A DNA stretch of 64,000 nucleotides from Spirochaetaceae bacterium. Its GTDB lineage: Bacteria > Spirochaetota > Spirochaetia > SZUA-6 > Bin103. Where the stretch lies: positions 97,841 through 161,840 of the forward strand of contig JAPPGB010000032.1 of assembly GCA_028821475.1 (NCBI GenBank), given 5' to 3'. This document shows positions 17,546 through 26,585 of this stretch, piece by piece. Position 1 is the stretch's first letter. Every line of letters starts with the position of its first letter. The notes beneath the pieces are model-generated. The model worked only from the letters and a program-made list of their open reading frames with translations. It ran no database searches and was not told the DNA's origin. The position numbers and the translations under genes were made by a program.

Positions 17546-18433
17546 ATGGATCGCCGCTCGAAAGCAGCCGGAGTTTCGCCACCGGCTGCCGGCAGCAGGG
17601 CCGTGACCGCGCCGTTTGCCGGCAACGATCTGGCCGCCCGCGGCGTGTCGGTGCGCCTCGGCGGCGCGCCGGTGCTGCGCTCGGTGTCGGTGACGGCGAG
17701 AGCGGGCGAGGTGACCGGGGTGATCGGACCCAACGGGGCGGGCAAGAGCACGCTGCTGCGTGTGCTGGCTGGCGTGCTGGCCGCGGAATCGGGGTTGGTG
17801 CGCCTCGGAGTGGTGGATTTGAACGTCCTGGGCTCCCGACTCCGTGCGCAGCGCATCGCATACCTGCCGCAGCAGGACGCCGCGCAGCCGTTCACCGCGT
17901 TGGAGACCGTGCTCATGGGCCGCTACCCCTACCTGCGGCGGTTTCAACTGGAGGGGCGCCGCGACCGGCAGATCGCGCGTGCTGCGCTGGCGCGCACCGA
18001 GAGCAGGCGGTTCGAAGCGCGCGGCCTCGACCGCCTGTCGGGCGGCGAGCGGCAGCGCGTCCTGTTGGCGCGCGCGCTGGCCCAGCAGGCCGGCGTGCTG
18101 GTGCTCGACGAACCGCTGGCGAGTCTCGACCTGCGCCACCGGCTGGCGGTGATGGCAACCCTGCGGCGCGAGGCGGCGGGCGGCGCGGCGGTGGTGGTGG
18201 CGCTGCATGACGTGGAACTGGCCGGCCGCTACTGCGACCGGCTGGTGCTGCTGGCGGCGGGGCGGGTGGCTGGCTACGGCAGCCCCCGCGAGGTGCTGGT
18301 CCCCGAGCAGTTCCGGGCGGTGTTCGGCGTGGAGGCACGGGTGTCGCGGGACACGGAAACCGGAGAACCGCGGGTATGGCTGGTCGGTCCGAGCGAGCGC
18401 ACGGGCGCGGAGGTGCCGGGTGGCCTCGACTGA
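17546..18433 (+). CDS. btuD: Vitamin B12 ABC transporter ATP-binding protein
   Basis: A 295-residue ABC ATPase: Walker A GPNGAGKST, Q-loop YLPQQ, signature LSGGERQRV, Walker B VLVLDEP and switch His in ALHDVE. It energises uptake with BtuC and BtuF. The start at ATG 17546 follows btuF by 20 bases. The frame stays open for kilobases upstream, but that is an overlap artefact. Its 3' end overlaps the GTG start of cobT. Confidence 0.93.
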   Translation: MDRRSKAAGVSPPAAGSRAVTAPFAGNDLAARGVSVRLGGAPVLRSVSVTARAGEVTGVIGPNGAGKSTLLRVLAGVLAAESGLVRLGVVDLNVLGSRLRAQRIAYLPQQDAAQPFTALETVLMGRYPYLRRFQLEGRRDRQIARAALARTESRRFEARGLDRLSGGERQRVLLARALAQQAGVLVLDEPLASLDLRHRLAVMATLRREAAGGAAVVVALHDVELAGRYCDRLVLLAAGRVAGYGSPREVLVPEQFRAVFGVEARVSRDTETGEPRVWLVGPSERTGAEVPGGLD

Positions 18434-19496
18434 CGCGAATCTGGCCGCGGCGCTGGCACGCATCGGGCCCCTGGACGCGGGCGCGATGCGGCGCGCCGAG
18501 GCGCGGCAGCGGGCGCTCACCAAGCCGCCCGGCAGCCTGGGGCGGCTGGAGGAGTTGGCGGTGCGGCTGGCCGGCATGTTCGGCGACGCGCGCCCGCGGA
18601 TCGGCGGCACGGCAGTGATCGTGGCGGCCGGCGATCACGGCGTGGTGGCGCAGGGGGTGACCGGCTATCCGCAGGCGGTTACCGCGCAGATGGTTGCCAA
18701 CTTCCTCACCGGCGGTGCCGCGGTGAGCGTGATGTGCGGCCGGTTGGGAGTGCGGCAAGTGGTGGTGGATGCGGGTATCGCGGCTCCGGAGCCGGCGCCC
18801 GATCCGGCTCTGCGGGTAGTGCGCGCCGGGTCCGGCACCGGCGACATCAGCCAAGGCCCGGCGATGAGCCGGGAGCAGGCCGTGCGGTGTCTCGAAGCCG
18901 GCATCGAGATCGCCGGCGAGGTGGTGACCGCCGGGGCCGACCTGATTGCCACCGGCGACATGGGAATCGGCAACACCACCGCCGCGAGCGCAATCACCGC
19001 CGCGGTGACCGGCCGTCCTCCGGAAGTGACGACGGGGCGCGGGACGGGGCGCAGCGATGACCAGTTGCGCAACAAGATCGCCGTGGTGGAACGCGCGCTC
19101 GCGTGCAACATGCCCGATGGCGGCGACGCGCTCGACGTTCTGGCCAAGGTGGGCGGCTTCGAGATCGGTGTGCTGGCCGGCGTGATTCTGGGCGTAGCGA
19201 GCCGGCGCCGCGCCGTGGTGCTGGACGGCTTCATTTCAGGCGCGGCGGCGCTCGGAGCGGTCCTCCTCAGTCCGCATGCCCGCGGGTACCTGATCGCCGC
19301 GCACCGCTCGCCCGAACCGGGGCACCGCGCGGTGCTGGCGCACCTCGGCCTGAGGCCGCTGCTGGACCTGGAACTGCGCCTGGGCGAGGGCAGCGGCGCG
19401 GTGCTGGCGATGCCGATCATCGAGGCGGCCGCGGCCTGCCTGGCCGAGATGGCGACGTTCGCCGAGGCGGGCGTATCCGACCGCGACGGGTCATGA
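18420..19496 (+). CDS. cobT: Nicotinate-nucleotide-dimethylbenzimidazole phosphoribosyltransferase
   Basis: A 358-residue CobT that activates the lower ligand by making alpha-ribazole phosphate for nucleotide-loop assembly. Seen: KPPGSLGRLEELA, VVAAGDHGVVAQGVTGYPQ, TGDMGIGNTTAASA, GFISGAAAL and the C-terminal FAEAGVS with the catalytic Glu. GTG 18420 gives a normal N-terminus and overlaps the end of btuD. The stop overlaps cobS by four bases (ATGA). Confidence 0.95.
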   Translation: MASTDANLAAALARIGPLDAGAMRRAEARQRALTKPPGSLGRLEELAVRLAGMFGDARPRIGGTAVIVAAGDHGVVAQGVTGYPQAVTAQMVANFLTGGAAVSVMCGRLGVRQVVVDAGIAAPEPAPDPALRVVRAGSGTGDISQGPAMSREQAVRCLEAGIEIAGEVVTAGADLIATGDMGIGNTTAASAITAAVTGRPPEVTTGRGTGRSDDQLRNKIAVVERALACNMPDGGDALDVLAKVGGFEIGVLAGVILGVASRRRAVVLDGFISGAAALGAVLLSPHARGYLIAAHRSPEPGHRAVLAHLGLRPLLDLELRLGEGSGAVLAMPIIEAAAACLAEMATFAEAGVSDRDGS

Positions 19497-20341
19497 ACGG
19501 CCTGCGCGCGGCGCTGACCTTCCTCACCATCCTGCCCGCCGGCGCCGGCAACGGCGCCGGCAGCGCGCGCTCGCTGGCGGCCGCACCCGCCTGGTTCCCG
19601 GCCGTCGGGCTGCTGCTCGGCGCCATTATCGCCGCACTCGACCTGCTGTTCGGCGTGGCCGGCCTGCGGCCCGCCTCCGATGCCTGCGACGCGGCGCGTG
19701 CCGGGGCGTGCGGTGTTCTCTCCCTGCTGGCCGCCGCGCTGCTGGTCACCGCGCTGGCGGTGCTGACTCGCGCGCTGCACCTGGACGGCTTCATGGACAC
19801 CTGTGACGCGCTGCCGGGCGGACTCAGCCGCGCCCGCCGCCTGCAGATCCTGCGCGACTCTCACGTCGGCGCGTTCGCCGTAGTGGGTGTGGCGTGCCTG
19901 CTGCTGATCAAGGTCAGCGCGGTCGCCGCGCTGCCGGCCGCGAGCCGGCCCGCGGTCCTGCTGCTGTTCCCGTGCCTGTCGCGCTGGGCGATGCTGCTCG
20001 CGATGGAGATATTCCCGTACGTGCGCGAGCGCGGCGCGGGCACGCCGTTCGCCGGCGGACGCGGCCGGTGGGCGCTGATCGCCGGCAGCGGCACCGCCGC
20101 GGCCGCCGGGCTGGCATTGGCCGGCTGGTGGTCACTGGCGCTGCTGGCGCTGGCCGGGGCGGCCGCCTGGGCGGTAGCGACGGTCGCACGCCGCCTGATC
20201 GGTGGCATGACCGGCGACATCTACGGCGCGGTGAACGAGATCGCGGAGGTTGCGGTGCTCGTGGCAGCGGCGGTGATCGCGGCCGGGAGGTCCGACGCCA
20301 TGCGCTCGCCGGTCGCCGGCTGGTTGGACGGAGCGGGATGA
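19493..20341 (+). CDS. cobS: Adenosylcobinamide-GDP ribazoletransferase (cobalamin synthase)
   Basis: A 282-residue integral membrane enzyme that joins adenosylcobinamide-GDP with alpha-ribazole (phosphate). Seen: LTFLTILPAG at the N-terminus, ALHLDGFMDTCDAL with the conserved Asp/His cluster, LQILRDSHVGAFA and RRLIGGMTGDIYGAVNE. It overlaps cobT and cobC by short ATGA-type junctions, consistent with coupled translation. It acts in the inner membrane. Confidence 0.95.
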   Translation: MNGLRAALTFLTILPAGAGNGAGSARSLAAAPAWFPAVGLLLGAIIAALDLLFGVAGLRPASDACDAARAGACGVLSLLAAALLVTALAVLTRALHLDGFMDTCDALPGGLSRARRLQILRDSHVGAFAVVGVACLLLIKVSAVAALPAASRPAVLLLFPCLSRWAMLLAMEIFPYVRERGAGTPFAGGRGRWALIAGSGTAAAAGLALAGWWSLALLALAGAAAWAVATVARRLIGGMTGDIYGAVNEIAEVAVLVAAAVIAAGRSDAMRSPVAGWLDGAG

Positions 20342-20985
20342 TGGAAGCAAGCAGGTGGTACCTGGTTCGGCACGGCGAGACCGCCTGGAACCGGGAGTCG
20401 CGGTTCCAGGGGCAGGCGGATCCGCCGCTGAACGACGCCGGACGGACGCAGGCGCGGGCGGTCGCGAAGCGCCTGGCGGGGGTTTCGTTTGCCGCGGCGT
20501 ACGCGAGCGACTTGGGCCGGGTCACGCAGACGGCGGCGGCCGTCGCGCGCGGCCGCGAGTTGCGGGTAACCGAGTTGGCCGAGTTGCGCGAGAAGGGCTT
20601 CGGCGAGTGGGAGGGCCTGACCTACCGGGAAGCGGAGGCGCGGGATCCGGAGCACTACCGCCGCATCTTTCGCGCGCCCACCTACGACGAGGATACCGCG
20701 CCTCCGGGCGGGGAGAGCGACCTGCAGATGTTGGGGCGGGTGTCGGGAGTCGCGCGCCGGCTGCGCGACGAGCACGGCGGGCGCGATGAGAACGTCCTCA
20801 TAGTGGGACACGGCGGCTCGCTGTGTGCGCTGATCGTGTCGCTGTTGGGGTTGCCGTCGCGGGCGATCTGGCGGTTCAGAATTGCCAATTGCGGCCTGGC
20901 GCAGGTCACGGTGTTCGACGACGGCGCCGCGACGCTGGACCTGTTCAACGACACCGGCCACCTGCGGTCATGCGCGGCGCACTGA
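20338..20985 (+). CDS. cobC: Alpha-ribazole phosphatase-like histidine phosphatase
   Basis: A 215-residue phosphoglycerate mutase-like enzyme. The YLVRHGETAWNRE motif carries the phosphohistidine, ELREKGFGEWEGLTY and VGHGGSL complete the pocket. Among cob genes it most likely removes the 5' phosphate of alpha-ribazole phosphate. General histidine phosphatases look alike, so the assignment depends on the operon. Two consecutive ATGs exist at 20338 and 20341; the first overlaps the cobS stop. Confidence 0.88.
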   Translation: MMEASRWYLVRHGETAWNRESRFQGQADPPLNDAGRTQARAVAKRLAGVSFAAAYASDLGRVTQTAAAVARGRELRVTELAELREKGFGEWEGLTYREAEARDPEHYRRIFRAPTYDEDTAPPGGESDLQMLGRVSGVARRLRDEHGGRDENVLIVGHGGSLCALIVSLLGLPSRAIWRFRIANCGLAQVTVFDDGAATLDLFNDTGHLRSCAAH

Positions 20986-21536
20986 CCTTCATCGTCGGCG
21001 GCGCCCGCTCCGGCAAGAGCACGCACGCCGAACAGCTCGCGGCGCGCGGCGAGCGGGTGCTGTACGTCGCCACCGCCGAGGGGCGCGACGCGGAGATGCG
21101 GAGCCGCATTGCCGCTCACCGGGCCGCCCGGCCGGAGCACTGGGACACCCTGGAGGAACCGCTCGACCCGGCCGGCGCGTTGCGGTCCGTTCACCACCGC
21201 TACGACACCGTGTTGATCGACTGCCTCACCCTGTGGGTCAGCAACCTGCTGCTCGATCGCCAGCCGGGCACCGCTTCGGAGCGCGATCTGGAGGAGCGTA
21301 TCTTGATCTCTACAAGAGAGTTGCTGGACGTCTGCGCGGGTTCGCGCGCGCACTGGATCGTGGTCAGCAACGAGGTCGGGCTGGGCGTGGTGCCGCCATC
21401 GCCGCTGGGTCGCGCCTACCGCGATGCGCTCGGCCGGGTGAACCAGGCGGTCGCCGCGCGGGCCGGCGAGGTGTGCCTGATGGTGGCGGGCTTGCCGCTG
21501 CAGATCAAACCGCCCGCGAAAGGAGATTTGGAGTGA
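20970..21536 (+). CDS. cobU: Adenosylcobinamide kinase/adenosylcobinamide-phosphate guanylyltransferase
   Basis: A 188-residue CobU with the typical P-loop GGARSGKSTHAE, YVATAEGRDAEM containing the region of the GMP-accepting residue, IDCLTLWVSNLL and VSNEVGLGVVP. It phosphorylates cobinamide and attaches GMP before CobS. Its ATG overlaps the last 16 bases of cobC, and the last base of its stop is the first base of the next ATG. Confidence 0.95.
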   Translation: MRGALTFIVGGARSGKSTHAEQLAARGERVLYVATAEGRDAEMRSRIAAHRAARPEHWDTLEEPLDPAGALRSVHHRYDTVLIDCLTLWVSNLLLDRQPGTASERDLEERILISTRELLDVCAGSRAHWIVVSNEVGLGVVPPSPLGRAYRDALGRVNQAVAARAGEVCLMVAGLPLQIKPPAKGDLE

Positions 21537-22186
21537 TGACCGACCGCAATGACAGCGCAGAGGCGCGCGAGTCGCCGGGCGCCGGCGCCGCCGACCGCGA
21601 GCACGCCGAGCGCATGCGCCGGCTGCAGGCCGAGCAGCGCGCCAAGGTGGCGCGTGCCGTGAATCCGGAGCGCGGGCTGGTGCTGGTGCACACCGGCAAT
21701 GGCAAGGGCAAGTCGAGCGCCGCCTTCGGCGTGGCCGCGCGCGCCCTCGGCTGGGGACAGCGCGTCGCAATCGTGCAGTTCATCAAGGGCAAGTGGCAGA
21801 CCGGCGAACGGCGTTTCTTCAGCCGCTTCCCGGAGCAGGTGGAGTGGCGCACCACCGGCCAGGGCTTCACCTGGGACACCCAGAACCGAGCACTGGACAT
21901 CGCCACCGCCCGGGCCGGACTCGACATCGCGCGCGAGTCGATCGCCGGCGGGCAATTCGACCTGGTGGTGCTGGACGAGATCAACGTGGTGTCGAGCTAC
22001 AACTACCTGCCGGCCGCCGAAATAATCGACTGCCTGGAGGCGCGCGCCGCCCGCACCCACGTCGTGCTGACCGGCCGCGGCGCCGCCCGCGAACTGATCG
22101 AGTACGCCGACCTGGTCAGCGAGATGGTAGAGATCAAGCACCCTTTCCAATCCGGAATCAAGGCTCAACGCGGCATCGACTTCTGA
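21536..22186 (+). CDS. cobO: Cob(I)yrinic acid a,c-diamide adenosyltransferase
   Basis: A 216-residue CobA/CobO/BtuR-type ATP:corrinoid adenosyltransferase. It has the P-loop HTGNGKGKSSAAFG, FIKGKWQTGE, VVLDEINVV and LTGRGA motifs. It forms the Co-C bond of adenosylcobinamide or adenosylcobalamin. It is the last gene of the riboswitch operon; no corrin-ring synthesis gene is present, so the operon is for uptake and salvage. Confidence 0.95.
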   Translation: MTDRNDSAEARESPGAGAADREHAERMRRLQAEQRAKVARAVNPERGLVLVHTGNGKGKSSAAFGVAARALGWGQRVAIVQFIKGKWQTGERRFFSRFPEQVEWRTTGQGFTWDTQNRALDIATARAGLDIARESIAGGQFDLVVLDEINVVSSYNYLPAAEIIDCLEARAARTHVVLTGRGAARELIEYADLVSEMVEIKHPFQSGIKAQRGIDF

Positions 22187-23012
22187 CTCCGGCGGCGTTT
22201 ACAGGCCAGTACGTGAGACGACCGGAGTCAGTAGACGAGGCCGCTCAGGGTAGATGAGCCGGCGTTCGCATCGCGGAACAACGACGCTGGGCGCCGGACA
22301 GCCACTCGTCGCGGCTGCCGGAGACGTGCGGGTCACTGCGGCCACGTTGGGCACCTGCTCGGCCACAGCTTGCACGTGCGAGGTCAGCAAGCTCGTCGAG
22401 TACGGCGCGTATTGTCGGGTGCTGATCGGGCAACTGGTCGTGCCGCCCGAGGCGCGCTCCCAGGTGCCAGTCCGCAGTGTGCAGGTTCTCGCACGCCGAG
22501 GCAAGGCCCAGCGAGGGCAGCAAGATCGCGTCCCACCGCCTGCACTTGTTCCTGCTGCACGGCGGTGTCCGGTGCCTTCCATGTGCCCCACATCGCCATA
22601 GAACCCTGGTTCACCACCTGCCTGCCAGCATAGAGATTTCTCCAGTGGGCCAGTCCGCGATGGCGAGGCTCCCAACCAGATGACTCAACCGACGGCGAGA
22701 CACGGGTAAGGCACGATCCACCAACAATCTCGCTCATGGACCCAGCCGTTCGGAACTAAGTTTCGGCGGCGACTCTGCCGTTCCTTGTCTGTTGAACGCT
22801 ATGTCATGATGGTCCACCTGTCAGCGTCTGAAACCCTTCGCACGGCGAGCCACCGAGATCTCACACGCTCTCGGGAGGTCCTTTGCCGAAACCGTCCCAC
22901 CCCCGGTTGTCAAGCGTACCGCGAGGCAATATCCTTTGGTCACCAATTCAGGTCTGAGCGCACTGGATGTTCTACTCTCGTATCCCGCGACACCTAGGAA
23001 GTTTGTCCGCCG
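22187..23012. other. Mostly non-coding boundary of the AT-rich island
   Basis: These 826 bases lie between cobO and the methyltransferase gene. The only recognisable content is a minus-strand remnant of sbcD near 22.3-22.5 kb. The open frames present have biased, non-protein-like composition. Base composition drops in GC toward the right edge, marking the transition into the island. Confidence 0.6.
22380..22490 (-). pseudogene. N-terminal remnant of SbcD-type exonuclease
   Basis: The minus strand encodes LHTADWHLGARLGRHDQLPDQ, followed by AVLDELADL. This is the start of an SbcD/Mre11 nuclease, where the DWH motif binds metal. After about 35 residues the similarity ends and shifts frame. There is no intact remainder and no sbcC, so this is a broken fragment, probably left by insertion or deletion at the island edge. 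Confidence 0.6.
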
Positions 23013-24092
23013 ATGGATGAGCTTCTACCCTACGTGAGGGAGCTTGAACAGCAGATACTGACGCAACGTCTTTCGTGGACACGGTGGACGAAATGGTGCG
23101 ATGTATCGCTGAACAGCGGCGCGGCGTTAGAGCTTCGACAAGCGGCCGGTTTACGAGCTCAAAAAAGACAAGGCGCATTTTTCACGGGCGCCTCTCTCGC
23201 AGAACGAGCAGTGTCTGCACTCGGAATGTCCGTGCAAGATTCCTGTCGCTATTTTGATCCGACTTGCGGCGCAGGGGATCTTCTTTTGGCTATTGCTCGA
23301 AAAATGAACATTGGTGCGACAGTGGCGGAGACCCTCTCTCAGTGGGGAAATCGACTAGTCGGATGCGATATTTCTCCTGTTTTCGTACGCGCGGCGAGAG
23401 CGCGCCTCGCCCTGCTAGCAATGCGGCGAGTTGGTTGTCGCGAGTCCCTTACGTCACGTGAATTAGCGGAAGCTTTTCCTTCGATCACGACGGCTGACAT
23501 TCGTAATTGCACTGACCTCTATTCGCAATCGGATCGAATCGTGATGAACCCACCATACACGCTAGTCAACGTTTCGGACAAGTATGTGTGGAGTACGGGA
23601 CTCACCAATGCGGCTGCGTGCTTTGCAGCTGATGCAATTGTACATTGCAAAGCCGGTGCTCGGATAGTTGCGATTCTTCCAGATGTACTTCGATCTGGCA
23701 CGCGATATGAGAGATGGCGGACTATGGTCGAGAAGTTTGCTTCAATTGTTGATGTCCGTGGGTTGCATCCATGGAGCACGAAGTTGCGTGTTTCGGAGAC
23801 ACGGCGGTTCAAAGGGCGTCTGTTTGAGCCACCGTTTGTTGCGATCCGACGGACATCGAGTCCAAGAGATGGTAGGAGGGCTGTAGCGACAACGGTGCTA
23901 GGCCAGGAAGACGTGGCGGTAGAAAATCACATTATCGTGTGCACTCCGCGCGACCGGTCAGTGGAGAGTTGCCAGAAGTTTGTCGCACGGCTCATGAGTC
24001 AAAAGACAGATGAGTGGTTAAACGAACGAATACGTTGTCGGCATCTGACGCTTGGTGCCGTTGGTAGGTTGCCATGGTGGTCGGGCGAGTGA
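23013..24092 (+). CDS. N6-adenine DNA methyltransferase
   Basis: A 359-residue class I SAM-dependent DNA methyltransferase. Motif I FDPTCGAGDLLLA (about residue 81) binds SAM; the catalytic motif IV is NPPY (about residue 178), typical for adenine N6 methylation. The end (RHLTLGAVGRLPWW) resembles the tail of Eco57I/BsuBI-like enzymes. It is shorter than most solo type II enzymes, so its target-recognition part is small or reduced. Codon use and GC are lower than in neighbouring genes, a sign of transfer. A PstI/BsuBI-family nuclease fragment at 26.6 kb could have been its partner. Confidence 0.8.
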   Translation: MDELLPYVRELEQQILTQRLSWTRWTKWCDVSLNSGAALELRQAAGLRAQKRQGAFFTGASLAERAVSALGMSVQDSCRYFDPTCGAGDLLLAIARKMNIGATVAETLSQWGNRLVGCDISPVFVRAARARLALLAMRRVGCRESLTSRELAEAFPSITTADIRNCTDLYSQSDRIVMNPPYTLVNVSDKYVWSTGLTNAAACFAADAIVHCKAGARIVAILPDVLRSGTRYERWRTMVEKFASIVDVRGLHPWSTKLRVSETRRFKGRLFEPPFVAIRRTSSPRDGRRAVATTVLGQEDVAVENHIIVCTPRDRSVESCQKFVARLMSQKTDEWLNERIRCRHLTLGAVGRLPWWSGE

Positions 24093-24244
24093 GTCAGAAC
24101 CGGTCAACACGATGGCGCGTTCGTGTGTCGCGAACGGCTGAGCGAGCCGAGCGAATGCGTGTAGCTTGGGTGTTGCAAGAATGTGGCTGGAGGGGTTAGA
24201 GTTCGTAGAGGCATGCGTGGGAGCGGAGCACGGGAGGTGTTTAC

Positions 24245-25312
24245 ATGAACCGCAGTTTGACTACCCAAGATATTAGCTGGTTCCTGGATCAGTACGAGAG
24301 GAATCAGCTTGACCTAGAGCCGGCCTATCAACGTCGTAGTGTTTGGTCACCGCGCGACAAGAAGTTTTTCGTTGATACAATCTTGAACAACTACCCAGCG
24401 CCGCCGGTGTTTTTGCACAAGACGATGGACGAAAACGGACGTGCGACTTACCATGTAGTCGATGGAAAGCAGCGGCTGCAGACGATTATCGAGTTTACAC
24501 AGGACCGGGTAAGAGTACCCGACTACTTTGGTGATCGCAATCTACAGAAGAAGCGATGGAAGGATCTCGCACGAGAGACCCGCGAGAGATTCTGGAACTA
24601 CGAGTTAATTGTGGAGATGATGCCGAATGTCGAGGAGGCGCAGATCCGAAGCACGTTCGACCGCATAAACCGCAATTCACGTCGATTGACTCCCCAGGAG
24701 TTGAGGCATGCGAAGTACGAAGGCTGGTTCATCAGATTTGTCGAGCGCGAGGCCGAGAAGATTGAGTGGAAGAATACAGGAGTAGTCACGACAGCGCGAA
24801 TCAAGCGTATGCTTGACGTTCAGTTCATCTCGGAGTTGTGTGCTGTGATAATAAAGGGCCGTATTATAGGGTTCGATCAAGACGGGCTTGACGATCTGTA
24901 TGCGGAGTATGAAGACGTCTCGGAGCTGTATGGATTCATTGAGGATGACTTCGTCACACAGCTGGAGGTCCTCAAGAAGAGTGTTGCAGAGATGATTGAT
25001 TTGCGACCTAGTATAGCGGACTACATTAGACCTCAAGGTAACTTCTATTCATTGTGGAGCTATCTCTTCCTGGAGCGTCCGATCTCCTCTCCAAAAAGGG
25101 AATTGGTTGATCGATATGACAAGTTCATGAGAGCCGTGCAGAGGGCTAAAGATGCACAGGATGCTAAGGAGGATCCGAACGCCGTTCTTTCTGGAGATCG
25201 CGCCTTTCGGGCTGCCGCAATCGACTATGCGAACAATACGCGAGGGGCCAGTACGGATCTGACACCGCGAACAAAGCGTCACGACGCTTTGGTAGCCGCA
25301 ATGCAACAATAG
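24245..25312 (+). CDS. DUF262 (GmrSD N-terminal-like) protein
   Basis: A 355-residue protein with a DUF262/ParB-like N-terminal domain: LEPAYQRRSVWS, then the nucleotide-binding or hydrolysis motif DGKQRLQTI (about residues 73-81) and FDRINRNSRRLTPQELRHA. In GmrS, SspE and related anti-phage effectors this domain uses NTPs, usually with a DUF1524 HNH nuclease. No DUF1524 domain is present here, so any effector must be another protein. ATG 24245 has a GGAGGTG site. It lies between a DNA methyltransferase and a RelA/SpoT-domain gene in an AT-richer island, which suggests a defence role. Confidence 0.8.
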   Translation: MNRSLTTQDISWFLDQYERNQLDLEPAYQRRSVWSPRDKKFFVDTILNNYPAPPVFLHKTMDENGRATYHVVDGKQRLQTIIEFTQDRVRVPDYFGDRNLQKKRWKDLARETRERFWNYELIVEMMPNVEEAQIRSTFDRINRNSRRLTPQELRHAKYEGWFIRFVEREAEKIEWKNTGVVTTARIKRMLDVQFISELCAVIIKGRIIGFDQDGLDDLYAEYEDVSELYGFIEDDFVTQLEVLKKSVAEMIDLRPSIADYIRPQGNFYSLWSYLFLERPISSPKRELVDRYDKFMRAVQRAKDAQDAKEDPNAVLSGDRAFRAAAIDYANNTRGASTDLTPRTKRHDALVAAMQQ

Positions 25313-25323
25313 CGCACCTCTCT

Positions 25324-26313
25324 GTGAAGATTGTCAAGTCAATTCGTGACATCCACCGAAGCTGCCAGCCTAAGTACAAGATGCTCAAATTGGATGTAGA
25401 AGAAGTATTGAAGAGCATGGTTGAAGACTCCGGATGGCTCTACTCTTCCCGTATTAAGACACTCGAGAGTTTCGCTCAAAAGGTCGAGACGGGGAGCGTG
25501 GTAGATCCAATGTGTCTGGAGGACTTCTTCGCATGTACAATCGTAGTTCCAACAATTGCTGAAATCGGCAGTGCGGAGGAGATGGTCTATCAGCTGTATG
25601 ATCGTAGGGAACGTCGACCAATCGACGACAACTTCACAAGGAAGAGCTCTTCAGAATTTGTTTTTGACGATTTGAGACTATACGTAGCGCGGCGCCCACG
25701 AATAAGCGGGAAGGATCCGAACCTCAATGGAGTATTATTTGAGGTACAGATAAAGACGATCCTGCAACACGCTTGGAGCGTTGCCACTCATGATCTGATT
25801 TACAAGACGGATACCGTCAGTTGGCCGCTCGAGCGCGTCGCTTTTCAGGTGAAAGCAATGCTTGAACACGCTGAGGTATCCGTGTCTGAGGCGGTGACAT
25901 TAGCGCGGGCTCCGGGCATAGCGAAAGAAGATCAACAGACAAGGGAAGTACTTGAGATTATCGATCATGCCCGGCAGTTGTGGGCGGCGGAACAACTGCC
26001 GAGGGACGTCAGGAGGTTGGCAGTGAGCGTTTTGGCGCTATTGCGCCTGTGCGGAGTCAGTGTTGGAGAGTTTCGTTCTGTAGTAGATGCTGAGAGAGGT
26101 AGGGTTGGAGGCGTGCCAAGAGAGCTGTCTCCGTATGCGTTTACGGTACAAGCATTAGCGCGGTCGAGTTTGGTGGACTTCCGGGGCGCACTGGAAGGCG
26201 AGACCGCGCATCCGCGAGTGGTGGTGATTCATAGTGGGATGGACGTTCCGGAGTGGATGCGGGGAGGGCATTCAAGGATTCTGGACCTGAACGAAACCGT
26301 GGTACCTGCATGA
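25324..26313 (+). CDS. RelA/SpoT-domain protein
   Basis: A 329-residue protein whose N-terminal half resembles the RelA/SpoT (p)ppGpp synthetase fold: MCLEDFFACTIVV (about residue 64) matches the EDIAGIR-type strand, and LFEVQIKTILQHAWSVATHDLIYK (given as FEVQIKTILQHAW, about residue 139) matches the EIQIRT...WA..EH..K motif. The canonical G-Y-R-S-L-H nucleotide-binding motif is not recognisable, so specificity may differ, as in toxic pyrophosphokinases. The C-terminal half is unknown. Start is GTG 25324, 11 bases after the DUF262 stop, indicating co-transcription. Confidence 0.7.
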   Translation: MKIVKSIRDIHRSCQPKYKMLKLDVEEVLKSMVEDSGWLYSSRIKTLESFAQKVETGSVVDPMCLEDFFACTIVVPTIAEIGSAEEMVYQLYDRRERRPIDDNFTRKSSSEFVFDDLRLYVARRPRISGKDPNLNGVLFEVQIKTILQHAWSVATHDLIYKTDTVSWPLERVAFQVKAMLEHAEVSVSEAVTLARAPGIAKEDQQTREVLEIIDHARQLWAAEQLPRDVRRLAVSVLALLRLCGVSVGEFRSVVDAERGRVGGVPRELSPYAFTVQALARSSLVDFRGALEGETAHPRVVVIHSGMDVPEWMRGGHSRILDLNETVVPA

Positions 26314-26466
26314 ACGGTCGGACGTCGTACGGGGAAAAAGGGGGACGGTAGATCCGGATTCGATGTGGTTGGGTTGTTTCGTGGGTCACAAACGACTTGT
26401 AGAAAGTTGAAGAGACAGGGAAGGCGGGGTAGCACGTATTGAATGTTTGTGCGTCACATCGTCAGG

Positions 26467-26497
26467 CTAGTCGCAGTCGACTAGCGCTGGCGCCAGC
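26467..26497. other. Two adjacent palindromes between convergent genes
   Basis: CTAGTCG-CAGT-CGACTAG (26467-26484) can form a 7-bp hairpin with a four-base loop, and GCTGGCGCCAGC (26486-26497) is a perfect 12-bp palindrome. They sit between the convergent RelA/SpoT and nuclease-fragment genes. There is no T-run, so terminator function is uncertain. Confidence 0.5.
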
Positions 26498-26585
26498 ATC
26501 CCAGCTACTGGCAAGGCCGGTGCGTCCTTCCGTCGACGGACGCCAGCCGGCGCATGCACAGCGGCTGACGCCGCTGCGCCTTGGA

